The notes under the pieces were generated by a model. That model saw only the letters and a program-made list of their open reading frames with translations. It was not told where the DNA came from and ran no database searches. This document shows positions 16,773-25,162 of a stretch of DNA of 64,000 nucleotides, one piece after another (positions within the stretch are counted from its first letter, which is position 1; each line of letters opens with the position of its first letter). A program made the translations under genes and the position numbers. The stretch comes from an uncultured bacterium (lineage in GTDB: Bacteria; Actinomycetota; Coriobacteriia; Coriobacteriales; Eggerthellaceae): positions 25,762 to 89,761 of the forward strand of contig CALADF010000036.1 of the NCBI GenBank assembly GCA_937890835.1, in the 5' to 3' direction.

Positions 16773-18689
16773 CTACACCACCCGGGCTTCGGTGGCGGGG
16801 CTTAAGGTCTTGAAGATCTCCTCGAAATTGGCCAGCGCATCGTCGCCGATGAAGGACGCATCGCGCAGCACGGCGCGCAGCGGCTGACGCTCGGCCATAG
16901 CGCGAATAACGTCCTCGGGCACCTCGGAGTCGAAGCAAGCCAGAAGCGTGTCATCATCTACGGAATAGACGGTCTTGTCGCAGATGCTCAGCGCCTCGAT
17001 ATGCGCGGAGAAGGGAATCTCGAACTGCGGGAACAGCTGGAAAAGGATGTCCTCGGGCGTGCGATCAGGCTTGAGATTATCCGCCATGCCAAAAAGAGCG
17101 TCCTGCTGAATAACGTCGGGCGTGCTCTTGACGTCCTTGAAGTTGGATGAGTCGATCTTCAGCACGCGAAAGCCAATGTCGGGCACGGGCTTAGGATCCT
17201 CGCCGAGTTTCAGCTGCGCGTTGCCCTCCTCCACCTCGGCCGCGATCTTCGCGCCCGCACGGCGGATGCGCTCCTTGCCGATCTCGCAGATGTTCTTGTA
17301 GCCGGCCTTGGCGGCATCGCGCGCCGGGTCCGTCTCCTCGGGAAGCTGAACCAGAACGAACCTGGCGTGAGCGCCCTTGTCTGCATTGCGCTTCATAAGC
17401 GCGTGCGCTGTCGTTGCCGACCCCGAGAAGAAATCCAATACGATTGAATCCTCATGTAGGTTGGCAAGCGTAATGAGCCTCTCGAGCAGGCGCACCGGCT
17501 TGGGCCCGTCGAAATAGCCCTTGCCATCAAACAGGGCAACAACCTCTTTAGCGCCCTCCTGGCTGTGGCCAACCTCTTTATAGAAGAGAATTGAAGTGGG
17601 AGCCATTCCATCGAACTTCAATTCGGACAGGAAACGCTTGATGCATGGAACGCTGTCCCCATTGGGGCCGAACCAAATCCGCCCGTCTTGGAGCCTCTCC
17701 AAAAACGCGTTTTTGGAGAGGCTCCAACAGCGAGCTGTTGGAGGCTCTACTATACGCCCGGAGGGCGTCGTTATCGGATAGTCACACTCAGCATTGTAGG
17801 TTTTCACGGACATATCGCTTGGTTTCCAGACACCACGCGGATCGTTATCGGGATTCTTATAGCGAGCATTCGCTTCTGCCGTGCGCTCGAGTCTTCCGAT
17901 TTGAAAAGAAGAAGCGTCCCTTGCAACCATCAAAATGTAATCATGGCTGTTGGAAACATACCTTGCATCATTTTTGGGCGAATAAGCACGTTCCCAAATG
18001 AGCTGCGCTATGAAGTTATCCGCGCCAAAGACCTCGTCAAGAAGCTTACGTGCATTGCAGTCCTCATAATCATCAATCGAAATGAAGATAACCCCGTCGT
18101 CCGCCAGCAAATCCCTCGCCAGTACGAGACGGGGGTACATCATCGAGCACCAGTCGGAATGGAACCTGCCGTTCGATTCGTTGTTCTGCTTGTAAGCCTG
18201 ATCGAGAACGTTTCCCTCGTCGTCAAACGCGCCGCTCTCCGTCCGCTCCTCTTCGGCACTGCGGGCAAAGGTGTCGTTGTACACGAAGTCATGCCCCGTG
18301 TTATACGGCGGGTCGATATAGATCATCTTGATCTTGCCGGCGTAGGTCTCACGCAGGATCTTCAGGGCGTCAAGGTTGTCACCCTCGATGTAGAGGTTCT
18401 CCGTGGTGTCCCAGTTAACGCTCTCCTCAGGGCAAGGGCGCATGGTCTTGTCGATGGGGCGAATGGCCTCGGCACGGGCGCGCTGCTTTCCCGGCCACGT
18501 GAACTGGTAGCGCTCGCGCTTGTCCTCGGCGATGTCTCCCACATGCGCGCGCAGCGCCTCCGCGTCGATGCCGTAATGAACGTTGCCCTCCTCGTCCATC
18601 ACCTCGGTCAGCACGTCCGGGAACAGCTCCGCCAGCTTGGCGGCGTTCTCGGCGGCGATGTTCGTCGTCTGCAGATCAACCTTATCCAT
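16773..18689 (-). CDS. mod: Type III DNA methyltransferase, Mod subunit
   Basis: A 638-residue beta-group N6-adenine methyltransferase. The catalytic DPPY is at 126-129 (MIYIDPPYNTGHDF) and the S-adenosylmethionine-binding FSGSATT is at 421-427, in the beta order (DPPY first). The central residues ~150-400 carry the target-recognition region. It methylates the host site and supplies sequence specificity to Res. It begins three bases after the DUF4391 stop, so it is cotranscribed with helicase and DUF4391. Codons for residues ~321-334 (CWSLSKNAFLERLQ) contain a perfect 40-bp palindrome. All catalytic motifs are intact. Closest alternative is an orphan regulatory methyltransferase, unlikely with res nearby. 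Confidence 0.93.
   Translation of the reverse strand: MDKVDLQTTNIAAENAAKLAELFPDVLTEVMDEEGNVHYGIDAEALRAHVGDIAEDKRERYQFTWPGKQRARAEAIRPIDKTMRPCPEESVNWDTTENLYIEGDNLDALKILRETYAGKIKMIYIDPPYNTGHDFVYNDTFARSAEEERTESGAFDDEGNVLDQAYKQNNESNGRFHSDWCSMMYPRLVLARDLLADDGVIFISIDDYEDCNARKLLDEVFGADNFIAQLIWERAYSPKNDARYVSNSHDYILMVARDASSFQIGRLERTAEANARYKNPDNDPRGVWKPSDMSVKTYNAECDYPITTPSGRIVEPPTARCWSLSKNAFLERLQDGRIWFGPNGDSVPCIKRFLSELKFDGMAPTSILFYKEVGHSQEGAKEVVALFDGKGYFDGPKPVRLLERLITLANLHEDSIVLDFFSGSATTAHALMKRNADKGAHARFVLVQLPEETDPARDAAKAGYKNICEIGKERIRRAGAKIAAEVEEGNAQLKLGEDPKPVPDIGFRVLKIDSSNFKDVKSTPDVIQQDALFGMADNLKPDRTPEDILFQLFPQFEIPFSAHIEALSICDKTVYSVDDDTLLACFDSEVPEDVIRAMAERQPLRAVLRDASFIGDDALANFEEIFKTLSPATEARVV
17688..17727. 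repeat. Perfect 40-bp palindrome inside mod
   Basis: Arms 17688-17707 and 17708-17727 are exact reverse complements with no spacer: TTGGAGCCTCTCCAAAAACG and CGTTTTTGGAGAGGCTCCAA. It falls in coding sequence without breaking the frame. In RNA it would fold into a very stable hairpin. Confidence 0.95.
17718..17747. repeat. Second inverted repeat overlapping the palindrome
   Basis: GAGGCTCCAACAG (17718-17730) and CTGTTGGAGGCTC (17735-17747) pair with a single mismatch around a CGAG loop. This uses the same right arm as the 40-bp palindrome, so the two hairpins are mutually exclusive. Confidence 0.85.
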
Positions 18690-18692
18690 GGC

Positions 18693-19307
18693 CTACTCCC
18701 CTTTCAACGCGGAGAGCTCGGCCTTCGCCTGCTTATACGCCTTGAACGCGGCGTTGCGCTTTGCGGGCTGAACCTCCTTCGCGTACTTCCGTTCCAGCTT
18801 GACGACCTCGGCCTCAAGCTCGGCAATTCTCTTCTCTTTCCGCATGCGCGCATCGACGTCGGGAATGCCCGCATCGTCGAACAGCACCTGCGCGCACAAG
18901 CCGTCCCACACCTCGGCGAGCGTGGTTCCGATAAGCTCGATATTCAACTCGTCTTCGGAAACCCACCGTGCGCCAACATGCAAGCCGCGACGCACGGCAG
19001 CCAACCGCGCCATCCCCTCATGGCAACACACCATGAGAAGCTTGCGCGGCACCGCAGCCGCGATGGCGTCAAGCGCCTGCTTTGGAACCTCGCGCGACTT
19101 CAAATCCGCGCGCAGAACGGATATCTCCTCGACGCCCTCCGCTGCGGGAATGCCACACGTGGCCTCCTTGACGGCGCCGACCACGCACAGCGCGTCGATG
19201 CCGTGCACGAACTCGTCCTTAACGGGAGCCGCAAGCGATAAGCGCTGGTAGAACGCGGTTTTCGGCAGCGGCTGATGCACTTCCACCGTGCTGGGCAGAC
19301 CGAACAT
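18693..19307 (-). CDS. DUF4391 family protein of the type III restriction operon
   Basis: A 204-residue protein. The first ~150 residues (LPKTAFYQRLSL, VEEISVLRADLKSREVP, LDAIAAAVPRKLLMVC) match the DUF4391 pattern I know from operons carrying a helicase and a type III methyltransferase. The last ~45 residues form a charged coiled-coil-like helix (MRKEKRIAELEAEVVKLERK), suited to partner binding. The start codon directly follows the helicase stop (19308) and the stop lies three bases before the mod ATG, so the three genes are tightly coupled. No enzymatic motif is visible. Function is unknown; a structural or adaptor role between helicase and Mod is inference. Confidence 0.8.
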   Translation of the reverse strand: MFGLPSTVEVHQPLPKTAFYQRLSLAAPVKDEFVHGIDALCVVGAVKEATCGIPAAEGVEEISVLRADLKSREVPKQALDAIAAAVPRKLLMVCCHEGMARLAAVRRGLHVGARWVSEDELNIELIGTTLAEVWDGLCAQVLFDDAGIPDVDARMRKEKRIAELEAEVVKLERKYAKEVQPAKRNAAFKAYKQAKAELSALKGE

Positions 19308-22300
19308 CTACCTCACCACCAAAAAGCACACCAGCTCGAAGTCATCGAGCCCGGCCACGTCGTTTTCCAAGAAGCTCGTGGTACCGGCACTGAAGAAGCT
19401 GTCCAGGTCGGCTTCGCGCTTCTCGTCCACAATGGAGAGCACCGCCGCGTCCAAAAGCTCGGAGGCGTGGCGCATGTCGCGCCCGTCGCGGGTGGCGCGG
19501 TTGTACGCGCGGCAAAGCTCGGCGTCGGGCTGGCTCTTGCCGCGGCAGAGGCGCCGCATGGCGTCCAGCGTGTCCTTGGGGCTCAGGTACCCGTAGAGCA
19601 CCTCGCCGTCGTCGCGCACATACACCAGATAGAACGGATGCACGGGGTTTTGCGCCGCAGCGTCGAGCTGCTGGTTCACGTTGCGCAGCACGAATATGAT
19701 GCCCGGCACCTCGCCCGCAACCACGGCGGCGATGCCCGCGGGCGCACGCTCGATGTCCGGATGCGCCTCGTGATAAGCCACCAGATCCATGCGGAAGTCG
19801 TTCAGACCCAGGTCCGTGATGGACACGCCGCCGCTCACGTCCTCGAGGTCCACCACCTCGCTTTGCATCTGCTCCAGCTGCGCACGACGGTATTCAAGGT
19901 CGCCCTTTTCATCTTCGTTGAGGTAGTCGTCATCGCCGGTGGACGCCATCACGGTGGCGCGCATGCGGCTTTCGACGCGCTCCTTCAACTGGATGTACTT
20001 ATCCAGCTCCACGTTCGGCCAGAAATTGACCAGCTGGATGCAATCGTTCTTCGACCCGATGCGGTCCACGCGGCCGAAGCGCTGAACCACGCGCACCGGG
20101 TTCCAATGTATGTCGAAATTCACGAGCGTGTCGCAGTCCTGGAGGTTCTGACCCTCCGAGATGCAGTCCGTGGCAATGAGCACGTCGATGTCCTTGCCCG
20201 CAAGGTGCGGATACACCTGGTCGCGCTCCTTAGATATAGGGCTGAAGCAGGTGAGGATCTCCGATAGGTCGCCGCGCACGCCCGGCACCGTGGTCTTAGA
20301 TCCGGCGGCGCCCGTGACCTCGGCCATGCCCAGCCCCAGCTTGTCCACCACCAGCGGGCGCAACTGCTCGTAGAGGTAGTGCGCGGTGTCCGCGAACGCG
20401 GTGAACACGATGACCTTGCGGTTGCCCGCGTTTATCGGATGCGCCGCCTTCTGCTCGATAACCTGCTCGAGCGCGGTCAGCTTCGCATCGTGCGCGGGGT
20501 CGATGCCGGCGATAAGCTCCAGCAGCCCCTCGACGATCTCCGCGTCCGTCATGATGTCGCGCTGCCAGCTGATCCGGTCCATGTCGCGCAGGTCGTAGCG
20601 GGCCTTCTTGCCCACCATGAACTCCGAGGCCTCTTCGTCGTCCGCGTCGTAGTCGATGCCGTTAGCGTCCGCCAACAGCTCGCCCTCGGCGACGTGCCCG
20701 CCCGCATGGAACCGGTCGATCACGCCGAGCGTATGGTTCATGTGCGCCAGCACGCGCTCGAGCGTCAGCCGAAACGACGCCACGGAGCTCTCCAGGCGCT
20801 TCAGCAGGTTCGCGGCCATCAGGCGCTGCACGCCCTTCTCGCGCCCCGCCACCGACACGTTGCCGGCTCCGCCGTCGTATTTCGCCTTCTTGCTTGCCAG
20901 CACGTAGTCCATGGGCGTGTAGATGGCAAGGCTCAGGCTGTTCAGCTGCTCGGCGATGGCATCGTAGGTGGCGTCCGTGGGCTCGGTCGACAAGTCGGGG
21001 CGCAGGCTGACGGGCTTGTTGCGGCGCGGGAACGGACCGATGGCCGCCGCATCGTAGTAGCGCTGGATGTGGCTGCGCGAGCGCGCCACGGTGACCTGAT
21101 CGAGCACGCGGAAGAACTCGAAGTCGAGCGCGCGCGCGAGCGCTTCGGTAGTGCGCTGCTCCGCGGCAAGCTGCGACCATTTGGTGAACGCCGTCTGCGC
21201 GCGGCGGAACACCTCTTCCACGTTGGAATCCAGGCCCATGCGCTCGGACCATTCGTCCGATTCCCCCTGATACGCCAGTGCCAGCTGATTGCGCAGGTCG
21301 CGGAAGCGATTGTTCACCGGCGTGGCCGACAGCATCAGCACCTTGGTGGGCACGCCGTCTTTCACCACGCGGTTGAGCAGGCGCTCGTAGCGGTTCTCCG
21401 CGCGCTCTTCGCCGTTCGCGCCGCCGCGCGAGCTGTCGGCGCCGTTGCGGAAGTTGTGCGACTCGTCGATGACCACCAGGTCGTAGGCTCCCCAGTTGAC
21501 GGTCTCGAGGTTCATCCCCGTCGCCGACGTGCCGCGCACGCGCGACAGATCGGTGTGGTACAGCACGTCGTAGCGCAGCCGATCGACCGCGATGGGGTTG
21601 TTCGTCTGGTTATTGCGGTACGTAAGCCAATTGTCGCCCAGCTTCTTCGGGCACAGCGCCAACACGTTGCGGTTCAGGCTCTCGTAGTACTTCACCACGG
21701 CAAGCGCGGTGAACGTTTTGCCCAAACCCACCGAGTCGGCCAAGATGCAGCCCTTATACGTCTGCAGCTTGTTGATGATGGCCATGACCGCGTCGCGCTG
21801 GAAGTCGTAAAGCAGGCTCCAGATCTTGCTGTCGCGCAGGCGAGCGCCTTCTTTCGGCAGCTCATCGGCCGTGACGTCGTCCAAGAACTCGTGGAAGATG
21901 CGATAGAGAGCCGCGTAATACACCAGCTCGGGCGGGTTCTCGCGATACATCTGCGCGATGCTATCGACAACCGCGTCGGTTACGTCGTCGAGGTCGTCGG
22001 AGTTCCACGCCTTGTTGAACGCGTCGAGCAGCACGCCCGACGACGAGCTGTCCTGCCTGCAGATGACGCTGTAGCTGTTCGCCGAGCGCGCGCTGCCCAG
22101 CTCCACCGCAGTGAAGCCGCTGAAGGGGATGTAGGACACGGCGTCGCCGCCGCACGCGGGGGCGGGTGGGCTCGTGGCCGCACTCGAGGCAGCTCCCGCG
22201 CACTCGCCCGCGCTCGCGCCGGCGACCTCGCCCGGCGCCTGCTCGAGCGTCAGCGCGGCGGGCAGCCCCGCCTGGCCCCTGAACGACTTGAACGTCGCCT

Positions 22301-22637
22301 TCCGCCTTATCCAGTTCGCGCACTCCTCCGCAACCGACTTCTGCGTCAGCTCGTTTCTCAGACGGACCTCAAGCTCGGTGCCGCCCACGCCGCGCTCGCG
22401 GTCAAGACGCGGGATGTAGAACTCCCGCTGCTCTTTGGCATTGCGCTCGCTCAGAAACGCGGGCGAGGTGTAGATGAAGCGGAACGACTCCAGCCCTTCG
22501 AGCTGCTCGCGCAGCTCGCGATAGGCGTACATGGAGAACACCGATGCCGCCACCGAGAGCCTGTCGCCCTCATGGATGTTCGCGACAAGGTCGTCTTTCA
22601 GAACTTTCGCGCGGTTGTCGAAGAAATCCGGCTGCAT
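19308..22637 (-). CDS. SNF2-type helicase with PLD-like N-terminal region, first gene of the restriction operon
   Basis: A 1109-residue superfamily 2 ATPase. Residues 1-120 resemble the PLD-like N-terminus of this helicase group (RFIYTSPAF), but I find no HxK catalytic motif. Residues ~138-166 are an Ala/Ser/Gly-rich low-complexity insertion. The motor follows: motif I ADSVGLGKT (300-308), motif II DESH (391-394), motif III SATP (437-440), then motifs V and VI in LIATDCISEGQNLQ and VQRFGRVDRIGS. A C-terminal ~250 residues follow. Such Snf2-like translocases accompany several defence systems. I take the ATG at 22637 (MQPDFFDN), because the longer frame from a TTG at 22700 has only basic, unconserved residues. 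The start of DUF4391 abuts its stop. Confidence 0.87.
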   Translation of the reverse strand: MQPDFFDNRAKVLKDDLVANIHEGDRLSVAASVFSMYAYRELREQLEGLESFRFIYTSPAFLSERNAKEQREFYIPRLDRERGVGGTELEVRLRNELTQKSVAEECANWIRRKATFKSFRGQAGLPAALTLEQAPGEVAGASAGECAGAASSAATSPPAPACGGDAVSYIPFSGFTAVELGSARSANSYSVICRQDSSSSGVLLDAFNKAWNSDDLDDVTDAVVDSIAQMYRENPPELVYYAALYRIFHEFLDDVTADELPKEGARLRDSKIWSLLYDFQRDAVMAIINKLQTYKGCILADSVGLGKTFTALAVVKYYESLNRNVLALCPKKLGDNWLTYRNNQTNNPIAVDRLRYDVLYHTDLSRVRGTSATGMNLETVNWGAYDLVVIDESHNFRNGADSSRGGANGEERAENRYERLLNRVVKDGVPTKVLMLSATPVNNRFRDLRNQLALAYQGESDEWSERMGLDSNVEEVFRRAQTAFTKWSQLAAEQRTTEALARALDFEFFRVLDQVTVARSRSHIQRYYDAAAIGPFPRRNKPVSLRPDLSTEPTDATYDAIAEQLNSLSLAIYTPMDYVLASKKAKYDGGAGNVSVAGREKGVQRLMAANLLKRLESSVASFRLTLERVLAHMNHTLGVIDRFHAGGHVAEGELLADANGIDYDADDEEASEFMVGKKARYDLRDMDRISWQRDIMTDAEIVEGLLELIAGIDPAHDAKLTALEQVIEQKAAHPINAGNRKVIVFTAFADTAHYLYEQLRPLVVDKLGLGMAEVTGAAGSKTTVPGVRGDLSEILTCFSPISKERDQVYPHLAGKDIDVLIATDCISEGQNLQDCDTLVNFDIHWNPVRVVQRFGRVDRIGSKNDCIQLVNFWPNVELDKYIQLKERVESRMRATVMASTGDDDYLNEDEKGDLEYRRAQLEQMQSEVVDLEDVSGGVSITDLGLNDFRMDLVAYHEAHPDIERAPAGIAAVVAGEVPGIIFVLRNVNQQLDAAAQNPVHPFYLVYVRDDGEVLYGYLSPKDTLDAMRRLCRGKSQPDAELCRAYNRATRDGRDMRHASELLDAAVLSIVDEKREADLDSFFSAGTTSFLENDVAGLDDFELVCFLVVR

Positions 22638-22897
22638 GACTACACGCCGGCCTTCGCGCGAACGCAGAGCGCCCCGCCGTCGCGAGCGCGCATCCCGCAA
22701 GCTAGATCATGTTGCGGCGCCTCAAGAGAGCACGCAGCGCGAGCCTCATCGTATCGATTCGCCTGGGAGAGGCAACTCGCTTTTGAGAACCCCCCCCCCC
22801 GCAATATGCGCAGGGCTCAGCATCGCAATCCTTCTAGCAGTAATTTGACAAACTGCACTTCATTGTATCAAAGCAAAGCACCGGAGCCCCCGAAGAG
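22638..22897 (-). promoter_or_regulatory. Leader and promoter region of the restriction operon with a G11 tract
   Basis: On the minus strand a plausible promoter is TTGATA (22871-22866), 17-bp spacer, TCAAAT (22848-22843). Downstream of it, within the presumed leader, lies an uninterrupted run of eleven G (C on the plus strand, 22790-22800), about 150 bases before the helicase ATG. No gene is seen in these 260 bases. Confidence 0.45.
22790..22800 (-). repeat. G11 homopolymer upstream of the helicase gene
   Basis: Eleven consecutive Cs on the plus strand, the longest homopolymer I noticed in the window. Tracts of this length are prone to slippage in replication and to miscounting in sequencing. 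Confidence 0.9.
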
Positions 22898-23224
22898 TCA
22901 TGCACCCAGTTCTCGATCGAAATCACGCCGCGAATACAATATGCGATCGACCTTTACTACGTCTTCCTCCACCAGAAAAAATGCCAGGTAATGCTCGACC
23001 GGCGTGAACCAATACTCCAAATCAAGCCCGTTGGCTCCGACATAACGCGGGCAAGCCTCGGCCGTGTACTCGATATGACGAAGCTGCGCGCGAATGCGCT
23101 TTATGTAGTTATCCGCGACAACGCGAGATTTAGAGAGACGGTACACGACGCGCCTGATCTCCCTCAGATCCTCAATCGCGTCGTCAAGCAGCATGATTTC
23201 ACGCGGTTGCATGACGAGATCCAT
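22898..23224 (-). CDS. ParE/RelE-superfamily toxin-like protein
   Basis: About 108 residues with the ParE/RelE outline: an initial strand, LDDAIEDLREIRRVVYRLS (the conserved DL..I helix), a second helix with IKRIRAQLRHIE, then RYVGANGLDLEYWF and a C-terminal pair of strands ending VKVDRILYSRRDF, the typical catalytic-side sheet. These toxins act on gyrase (ParE) or cleave mRNA at ribosomes (RelE); which applies is not clear. The start is uncertain: ATG 23224, 23212 and 23194 are all in frame. I prefer 23224, which overlaps the antitoxin by 26 bases. The gene lies immediately upstream of the restriction operon on the same strand. Confidence 0.75.
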   Translation of the reverse strand: MDLVMQPREIMLLDDAIEDLREIRRVVYRLSKSRVVADNYIKRIRAQLRHIEYTAEACPRYVGANGLDLEYWFTPVEHYLAFFLVEEDVVKVDRILYSRRDFDRELGA

Positions 23225-23525
23225 CGTCGGATCCCTCGCCATCCAACGAGAACGGTTCGTCAAGCAGCTCGGCTATCGCCGTCTCCATCGCCTGATAGCG
23301 AGACGTCCCCGCAAGCTTGTTGCACGACGCCTCCGCAAGCGCGTCGTCGATATAGCGCCGATACGCCGCATTCGCCAGATGCTCCTCGAAGGCATCGATG
23401 TCCATCAGCACCAAGCTGCCGCGGCCGTTCTTGGTCAGGTAAATCGGCTCGCGCGTCTGGCGGGCCAGCGATTCCACCTCGGAGAAGCGATTGCGCAGAT
23501 CCGTCGACGGAATGATGATAGTCAT
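23199..23525 (-). CDS. PHD/YefM-family antitoxin
   Basis: A 108-residue protein that starts at ATG 23525, with AGGAG six bases upstream; longer in-frame extensions to the right lack such a site. The N-terminal half is a textbook PHD/YefM DNA-binding region: MTIIIPSTDLRNRFSEVES, then EPIYLTKNGRGSLVLMDIDAFE. The C-terminal acidic tail (AELLDEPFSLDGEGSDDG) is the expected toxin-neutralising, disordered part. Such antitoxins repress their own operon, alone and with toxin. It precedes and overlaps the ParE/RelE-like gene, so the two form a type II toxin-antitoxin module. Confidence 0.85.
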   Translation of the reverse strand: MTIIIPSTDLRNRFSEVESLARQTREPIYLTKNGRGSLVLMDIDAFEEHLANAAYRRYIDDALAEASCNKLAGTSRYQAMETAIAELLDEPFSLDGEGSDDGSRHATA

Positions 23526-23624
23526 ACATGCTCCTATCATAATTATTACTCGATACCGATAGGATACTAACACCTTTAAGCGTATCAATCGATCCAGACC
23601 TCTTCCCCGCGCCACCCCAGGCAT

Positions 23625-23664
23625 GAAAAAACCTCCCACCCCTCGTTGCCCGAGAGATGGGAGG
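23625..23664 (-). terminator. Intrinsic terminator of the molybdoenzyme operon
   Basis: On the minus strand CCTCCCATCTCTCG and CGAGGGGTGGGAGG form a near-perfect stem with a GGCAA loop, followed by T6. It lies about 50 bases after the nrfD-like stop. Confidence 0.85.
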
Positions 23665-23715
23665 CAATTCATAACGCTCGGAGCGTTTCAGGTTCCGCGG
23701 GCCGCAGATGAGCGC

Positions 23716-24612
23716 CTACAGCACCCAGGGAGATACCAAGGTAATCGGCAGCGCCGCAATAAGGACCAAAAGACGCAGCACGAAGCCGCCCACCAGCACG
23801 CCCACATCGGAGAACGCGCTGATCATATGGGCCTTGCGCGACTCCTCGAACTCGCGCGGGCTGAAGAACAAAAGCCAGGTCTCAAGCGCTGTCGGGGCAA
23901 CCAGGCCCACGATAATGAACAGCACCCAGAACACGATAGCGTACTTGCCCGCCACCAGCGCCATGACCGAGTTGAAGCCGGCCTCGGAGTTGGTCACCGT
24001 AATGAACAGCAGGCTGGCCACCAGGAACAGCTCGATGATGGGGAAGCAGAAGTGGAACTTCTTGAACACGCCGACGCGGTTGAACTCCTCGGGGTGACGG
24101 AACACGCCGCCCAGAAGAACTGCCGCCATGCCGGTGGACATGGCCGACACCAAGAACAGCACGGGCAGAAGCGCGTTGTTCCACAGCGGGAAGGTCTTGC
24201 ACACGCCCAGAAGGCAACCGGTGTAGATGGCCACGCAAATGCCCAGCACCGCGCCCACGATCTCGAGCCACATGGGCACCTTGCGCTTCAGGATGTCGAG
24301 CACCAGCGCCACCAGCGCTACCACGGTGAACGCCGCCAGAATGACGACGCCCCAGGTCATGACGGAGCCGAAGTTCGACAGCAAAAGCGCGAAGCGCAGC
24401 GGGTTATGCAAGCCCGCGGTAGCGTCGAACATCAGCAGGAACAGGCCGATGATCACCACGACAGGTGCGATGAAGTGGCCGATCTTGCGCATGTTGACCG
24501 CCTCGGGGTGACGCCAGGCCAAAAACGCCGAGGTGGCGAAGGCGCCGCCGCCCAGGCCGCCGAGGAACAGGTAGCAGGCGATGATGCCGCTCCAGATAGG
24601 TTCGTACATCAT
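23716..24612 (-). CDS. NrfD/PsrC-type membrane subunit of the molybdoenzyme complex
   Basis: A 298-residue integral membrane protein with eight hydrophobic segments, lacking signal peptide and haem ligands. The opening MMYEPIWSGIIACYLFLGGLGGGAF (here split: EPIWSGII, FLGGLGGGAF) is the conserved first helix of the NrfD/PsrC/DmsC group. This subunit anchors the complex to the membrane and exchanges electrons with menaquinone. It is the last gene of a four-gene operon (torD-like, molybdoenzyme, ferredoxin, nrfD-like), begins seven bases after the ferredoxin stop, and is followed by a strong terminator. Confidence 0.9.
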   Translation of the reverse strand: MMYEPIWSGIIACYLFLGGLGGGAFATSAFLAWRHPEAVNMRKIGHFIAPVVVIIGLFLLMFDATAGLHNPLRFALLLSNFGSVMTWGVVILAAFTVVALVALVLDILKRKVPMWLEIVGAVLGICVAIYTGCLLGVCKTFPLWNNALLPVLFLVSAMSTGMAAVLLGGVFRHPEEFNRVGVFKKFHFCFPIIELFLVASLLFITVTNSEAGFNSVMALVAGKYAIVFWVLFIIVGLVAPTALETWLLFFSPREFEESRKAHMISAFSDVGVLVGGFVLRLLVLIAALPITLVSPWVL

Positions 24613-24619
24613 TTCACCA

Positions 24620-25162
24620 TCACCTCACGTAATAGACTTTGGACTTGGTCAAGCTGCCGCCGATGGGCTCGGCATGCGTGCGGTTGATCTCCTTGACCAA
24701 TTCACCGTCAGGATCATCCAAGTCGCCGAAGATGCGCACGCCCGTGGGGCACGCCGTCACGCAGGTGCACATCTCGGTGCCCGTCTCGAAGTTGGAAACC
24801 GTGCAGAAGCGGCACTTGTCCACCGCGCCGGTCTCCGAGTTGCGCACGCGCACCTGGTAGGGGCAGGCCGCCATGCAGTACAGGCATCCGATGCAGCGGC
24901 CCTGATCGACCGTCACGATGCCGTCGGGGCCCATATGAGCCGCGCCCGTCGGGCACACCGCGGCGCACGGCGCGTCCTCGCAGTGCATGCACTGCATGGG
25001 GGCGTGCTCGACCGTGACCGCCGGGTACTTCCCGATCTCGCGCTCCTCGAAACGGATGAAGGACTCATCCGGCAGAAGGCCGTTCTGACGCTGGCATGCC
25101 GTGCGGCACGCATAGCACCCGATGCACTTCTTGGTATTGATAAGCATTCCGTAGCGGGCCAT
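24620..25162 (-). CDS. Four-cluster ferredoxin subunit (DmsB/PhsB/NrfC type)
   Basis: A 180-residue protein with four ferredoxin-type cysteine motifs: CIGCYACRTAC near residues 13-23, CMHCEDAPCAAVCP, CIGCLYCMAACP, and a split fourth set CRFCTVSN plus CTCVTACP. This is the electron-transfer subunit that links the catalytic molybdoenzyme to the NrfD-type membrane partner. It has no signal of its own and is presumably carried across with the Tat-bearing catalytic subunit. Its ATG shares one base with the stop codon of the upstream catalytic gene, so expression is coupled. Confidence 0.92.
   Translation of the reverse strand: MARYGMLINTKKCIGCYACRTACQRQNGLLPDESFIRFEEREIGKYPAVTVEHAPMQCMHCEDAPCAAVCPTGAAHMGPDGIVTVDQGRCIGCLYCMAACPYQVRVRNSETGAVDKCRFCTVSNFETGTEMCTCVTACPTGVRIFGDLDDPDGELVKEINRTHAEPIGGSLTKSKVYYVR

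Noticed and set aside
20379..22991. 870-codon open frame on the plus strand opposite the helicase
   Set aside because: It is the antisense of conserved helicase motifs, with Arg/His/Leu-rich composition typical of high-GC shadow frames.
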